A DNA stretch of 64,000 bases from Ixodes scapularis (Eukaryota; Arthropoda; Arachnida; Ixodida; Ixodidae): contig NW_024609879.1 of the NCBI RefSeq assembly GCF_016920785.2, positions 10,479,145-10,543,144 on the forward strand. Direction: 5' to 3'. Position 1 is the stretch's first letter; each line of letters starts with the position of its first letter. Under the pieces are notes generated by a model that was given only the letters and a program-made list of their open reading frames with translations, was not told where the DNA came from and did not search any database. Made by a program: the position numbers and the translations under genes. Shown here in pieces: positions 61,204 through 64,000 of this stretch.

Positions 61204-62265
61204 CGGCGTTACAGGGAGTTGTAAACGGCTTTCATTTTTTGTTTGTTTTTCACACTGTAGCGCGGGTCACACATTGTTGTTGCATGCTTTTTCGAGCAAT
61301 TGTACTGTCAGCACTTCAGCCACCTTGCACGTCTGCGATCCCTTCCATTATAGTCGAGTTTGGTGCACCGAAAACATGTGTTCTTTTTGGGCAGTTTGTT
61401 TGATTTAATGGCATAGACTAGGAGTGGTCAGACGCATATGGTCCAAGAGCCATAAAAAAATAACCGCCTTAGTGAAGAGCCGCTGTACAATAGGGGGCGT
61501 GGTAAGTTTCTTTATTTCTTCATCACAGCCCCAGGCCACAGTGAGTTAACTAATGCAGCCCTAGTTCAGTGAGTTTCTGTGTTGTGTTTCATCAATAGTG
61601 ATGCGAATAGCTTGAAGTTTGGCTTGAACAATATTGTAGTTCGGAGCAGTTCGGTTAGGTGGTCGAGCCCGCATTCTTTCCAACCATAGCAAATGCGTCC
61701 TCGGTTGCAACTGCGACACGTTTCTGCACAGGAATGCCAAACTTCTCTAAAGTTGTTGAGAAGGCGGTCGTGATCCTTCTGAAATTCCTTCTAAACAATA
61801 AAGAAAAGAGGATGTTTTGACACGTACCACTGAAAAACAGTCAACTGCAAGTATGGTGGCACAAACCCGAAGCTTTCCTCCTCGGGGAAAACGGGGAGTT
61901 CAACGAGAGGGGGATGCATTTACCAAGGAGCGACGAGCCGTATGCGGCTTGCAAGCCCCTGGCATAGACGTTGAGCAGTTTGCTGTCACGAAGGTGGGTA
62001 TCGCATTGCTAGGTCTCATTGGAGATAGCTTGCTTCTTTGTGTTTCACGTTGAGTTTACTCTCAGTTCTTATTTTTCACCGTCCAAGAAATCGATTCTAA
62101 GCTTCTCAATACGGTGGGGGTTCCATACCTTCGAACTGCCAGCAAATGGGTCACATGTTGCAAAATCTGTCCTCTTTTCCCAATCTTTCTGAGAATGTAC
62201 AGAGCAACTGCATGGTTTTCGGACACCACTTGCCGATGATTAAATACCGACCGCACACGTCTCAT
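61204..62265. other. No gene recognised
   Basis: About 1.06 kb with no supported gene or element terminus between the composite repeat and the decayed PHD copies. Confidence 0.45.
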
Positions 62266-62269
62266 CGAA

Positions 62270-62530
62270 AGTGTTTGCAGAACCAGTTTTTGTTTAACTT
62301 CTTCCTCACCAATTAGTAAAACAAAACCATTTACCCTTTTGAGGGTTCATTGTACAGCACCTTTTTGCCTTGTTTTGAAGAACCAGTGTTTCCATGCTTT
62401 TTGTACCCATACACTTCAAGGGGATCAGTTCACTCGCATTGAGATTTATCACAAGGCACGTTTTTGCCCCGTTTGACCCATCACAATTGGGATACACGGT
62501 TCTGTTTTCTTTGCACCTCTTTTCTTGTGG
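62270..62530 (-). pseudogene. Decayed duplicate of the PHD-finger exon (copy 2)
   Basis: The plus-strand text 62,395-62,522 aligns with 63,325-63,440: a CACTTC.AG start, GA.TTATCACA.. and TTGCCC.GTT...CCAT.ACAAT in the middle, then a GTTCTCTTTGC-like end. On the minus strand it reads a damaged PHD (YPNCDGSNGAKT, LIPLKCMG) that lacks several Cys ligands. It appears to be a duplicated and eroded 3' part of the YqaJ-PHD gene. Confidence 0.6.
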
Positions 62531-62569
62531 CCCTGTTTTCCTGGAAGTCTATGCCAGCACATGAAATGA

Positions 62570-62725
62570 CACCATTTATGCTTGTGTGAAGTTTATTGCA
62601 GTGTTTTCATGCCAACAGACTTGGAATTAAACATTTTCATCTACATTGAGGATCATCGCACAGCACCATTCAATCTGTTTCAATGCACCACAATCACATT
62701 AAACAGTTTTATTTTATTTCCACCT
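62570..62725 (-). pseudogene. Decayed duplicate of the PHD-finger exon (copy 3)
   Basis: 62,605-62,700 aligns with the same PHD segment (CCAACA.ACTT, then TTGAGGATCATCGCACAGCACCAT against GGGGTTATCACAGAGCACCAT). It has more changes than copy 2 and no open zinc-finger frame. Confidence 0.5.
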
Positions 62726-62767
62726 CTTGAGGTTGGTTTCCACACTCTGCCAACACTTGAAACCATT

Positions 62768-63211
62768 TACTGTAAAATCCCGAGAGATAGCCCACCTAAA
62801 ATCAAGGGAAAATCTGGTAAAAATATGTGGTGGGCTAACTTTCAGTGTACAAGAGTAGTAAGTTGGGCGAGCTGGTAAACGTTGAACATGGTTAAAATCG
62901 CGCACAAAGACGTGTGTACTGTGTACAATCAAGAAAAGTTGAAACCATTATATTTTAGGTCATGCTTCCCTTCAAGCTTGTTATCATGGCGAGGGGCAAC
63001 GAAGTAAAGACGACTGCTTCCCATTCATCAATGACCGGGTATATCCCGCCGCAGATAACTAGCCGCATTTACGTGCCGAGGTTATCATGGATCCCAACAC
63101 TTCTATTACTAGAAGTGGGCTATCCTTCGGTGTTTAAAAATATATATAAACTCAAGCAAGATGTAGCGGGCCACCTTTCGGGAGTGTGGCATCTCTCGGG
63201 ATTTTACGCTA
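62768..63211. mobile_element. TA-flanked MITE, 444 bp
   Basis: The inverted ends GTAAAATCCCGAGAGAT (from about 62,772) and ATCTCTCGGGATTTTAC (ending 63,207) lie just inside TA dinucleotides at 62,768 and 63,210. Internal GGGCTA-type motifs face each other. It shares its terminus with the MITE at 25,574-25,747. It separates PHD copy 3 from the intact PHD exon. Confidence 0.72.
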
Positions 63212-63273
63212 TGCTTGGATGAAGTCTATTGCACAGCCTTGAACCCCATTCCCATTCGTCGGAGCATAGTCTC

Positions 63274-64000
63274 TCATTTGCAGTGGGTGCAGAGCCACTG
63301 TTTGCGTGGTGCTCTTTTAATGCCAACACACTTCCAGTGAAACCACTTACGCTCACACTGGGGGTTATCACAGAGCACCATCTTGCCCTGTTCTGGTCCA
63401 TTGCAATAGCAATAGGTAGTCCTGTTCTCTTTGCGTTCTTCCCGAGGCTTTGAAAATGCCTTGTAAAGCAGCTCTGGCAGAAGCACACACTTGAAGAAGT
63501 TTGTGCACTTCGAAACCATAACCTCGGCGATCTCAACATCAAAGGTAATCCTCTCAATGCAGATTTCTTCGGTGGTCCACACTACATAGTCACAATAACT
63601 CAAATTACAAACATACATTTGCATCTGGACCTGGTAGAAATGAGCATGCTTTCTTTTCAGTTGCATGCACTCTCCGTCGGGGAGAGCCAGGCTACTACTC
63701 TTTAGGCAGATACACTCTATGATGGTGCAGTCCCGACTACTGTACGGGCATTTCACTTCACGTACGCCTTCCCCACAGCACTCGCACCTAACAACACCAT
63801 ATGGCGACGCTCCAAGCCATGAATGAGTAGGACTTAGGTGGAGTCCGGACTTACGGCACTGGAAGTTTAAATGGCGAGTGGATTGTGCATCTATGTACAT
63901 TTCCCTTGCACCTTCTTCTTTCTCATTACCCCAAGCCGTGGCTTTTGTTGTAAATCTGTGATTGTCCGGGTAACAGAGCCGTTGAATCAGACTTTCTGAC
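63274..64000 (-). CDS. YqaJ-type nuclease with C-terminal PHD finger (5' end outside window)
   Basis: Open from the window edge to the stop at 63,274-63,276. It reads TKATAWGNEKEEGAREMYID, then SGLHLSPTHSWLGASPYGVV, then GVREVKCPYSSRD, then LKRKHAHFYQVQMQMYVC and CDYVVWTTEEICIERI. This is the YqaJ/lambda-exonuclease-like recombinase fold, and retains the motif Glu in GNEKE and the E-x-K in REVKC. The usual ATPDG Asp, a metal ligand, reads SPYG here. A C4HC3 PHD finger of the ING type follows (YCYCNGPEQGKMVLCDNPQC, WFHWKCVGI, WLCTHC), ending two residues before the stop. The frame stays open above MYIDAQ at 63,900 to the window edge, and that part has YqaJ motifs, so the gene continues beyond 64,000. 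As I recall, ISL2EU transposons can encode a YqaJ protein beside the transposase, which makes a link with the gene at 59-60 kb plausible. Confidence 0.8.
   Translation of the reverse strand, partial: SESLIQRLCYPDNHRFTTKATAWGNEKEEGAREMYIDAQSTRHLNFQCRKSGLHLSPTHSWLGASPYGVVRCECCGEGVREVKCPYSSRDCTIIECICLKSSSLALPDGECMQLKRKHAHFYQVQMQMYVCNLSYCDYVVWTTEEICIERITFDVEIAEVMVSKCTNFFKCVLLPELLYKAFSKPREERKENRTTYCYCNGPEQGKMVLCDNPQCERKWFHWKCVGIKRAPRKQWLCTHCK

Overview
The window looks like nuclear DNA of a chelicerate, most likely an ixodid tick. The reasons are GT-AG introns, several THAP-domain loci, P-type and ISL2EU-type transposases, Ty3/gypsy elements, a tRNA-headed SINE, many foldback MITEs, and long intergenic stretches without genes. 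The organism call is inference from content; no rRNA, mitochondrial or prokaryotic gene is visible. Nearly everything that can be recognised is a transposable element or a transposon-related gene.

Layout. From 1 to 9.5 kb there are foldback and MITE elements: a 1.07-kb inverted repeat, a hAT element with a perfect 8-bp target duplication, a CACGTG/TGACGTCA-rich minisatellite, TTAA-flanked MITEs, and a foldback that carries a broken THAP domain. From 10.9 to 14.4 kb there is a satellite of about 196-bp units. From 14.4 to 23 kb there are foldbacks, a long hairpin, diverged repeats and a TA-flanked MITE, with no gene I can support.

The main gene is on the minus strand, 34,284 to 23,263. It has two exons encoding a complete THAP zinc finger, then a strictly periodic 417-bp array of alternating 135-nt (B) and 87-nt (A) exons, then a 742-codon exon with a coiled coil and an apparently intact P-element-type (THAP9-like) transposase domain. 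All inferred junctions are phase 0, giving about 1370 residues, of which about 531 come from the exon array. The gene is interrupted by a solo LTR in one short intron, and by a 3.3-kb TIR element and smaller MITEs in the large intron.

From 35.8 to 42.2 kb there are a LINE ORF1-like relic, a truncated Ty3/gypsy relic and a SINE. From 43.1 to 49.7 kb there is a small four-exon THAP gene on the plus strand; its second intron, originally 89 nt, has received a recent 5.8-kb Ty3/gypsy element in antisense orientation. From 50 to 54 kb there is a degraded Mag-like gypsy element. From 54.3 to 57.9 kb a tandem array of about 224-bp units is split by a TTAA-flanked 2.6-kb element that itself contains a hAT element. 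From 59 to 64 kb an ISL2EU/DDE_Tnp_4 transposase on the plus strand faces a YqaJ-nuclease plus PHD-finger gene on the minus strand, with a CRE/E-box-rich tandem repeat between them.

The genes do not form a host pathway. They belong to transposon systems: P/THAP, ISL2EU with YqaJ, Ty3/gypsy and their non-autonomous dependents. The THAP/P gene with the exon array is the strongest candidate for something undescribed.
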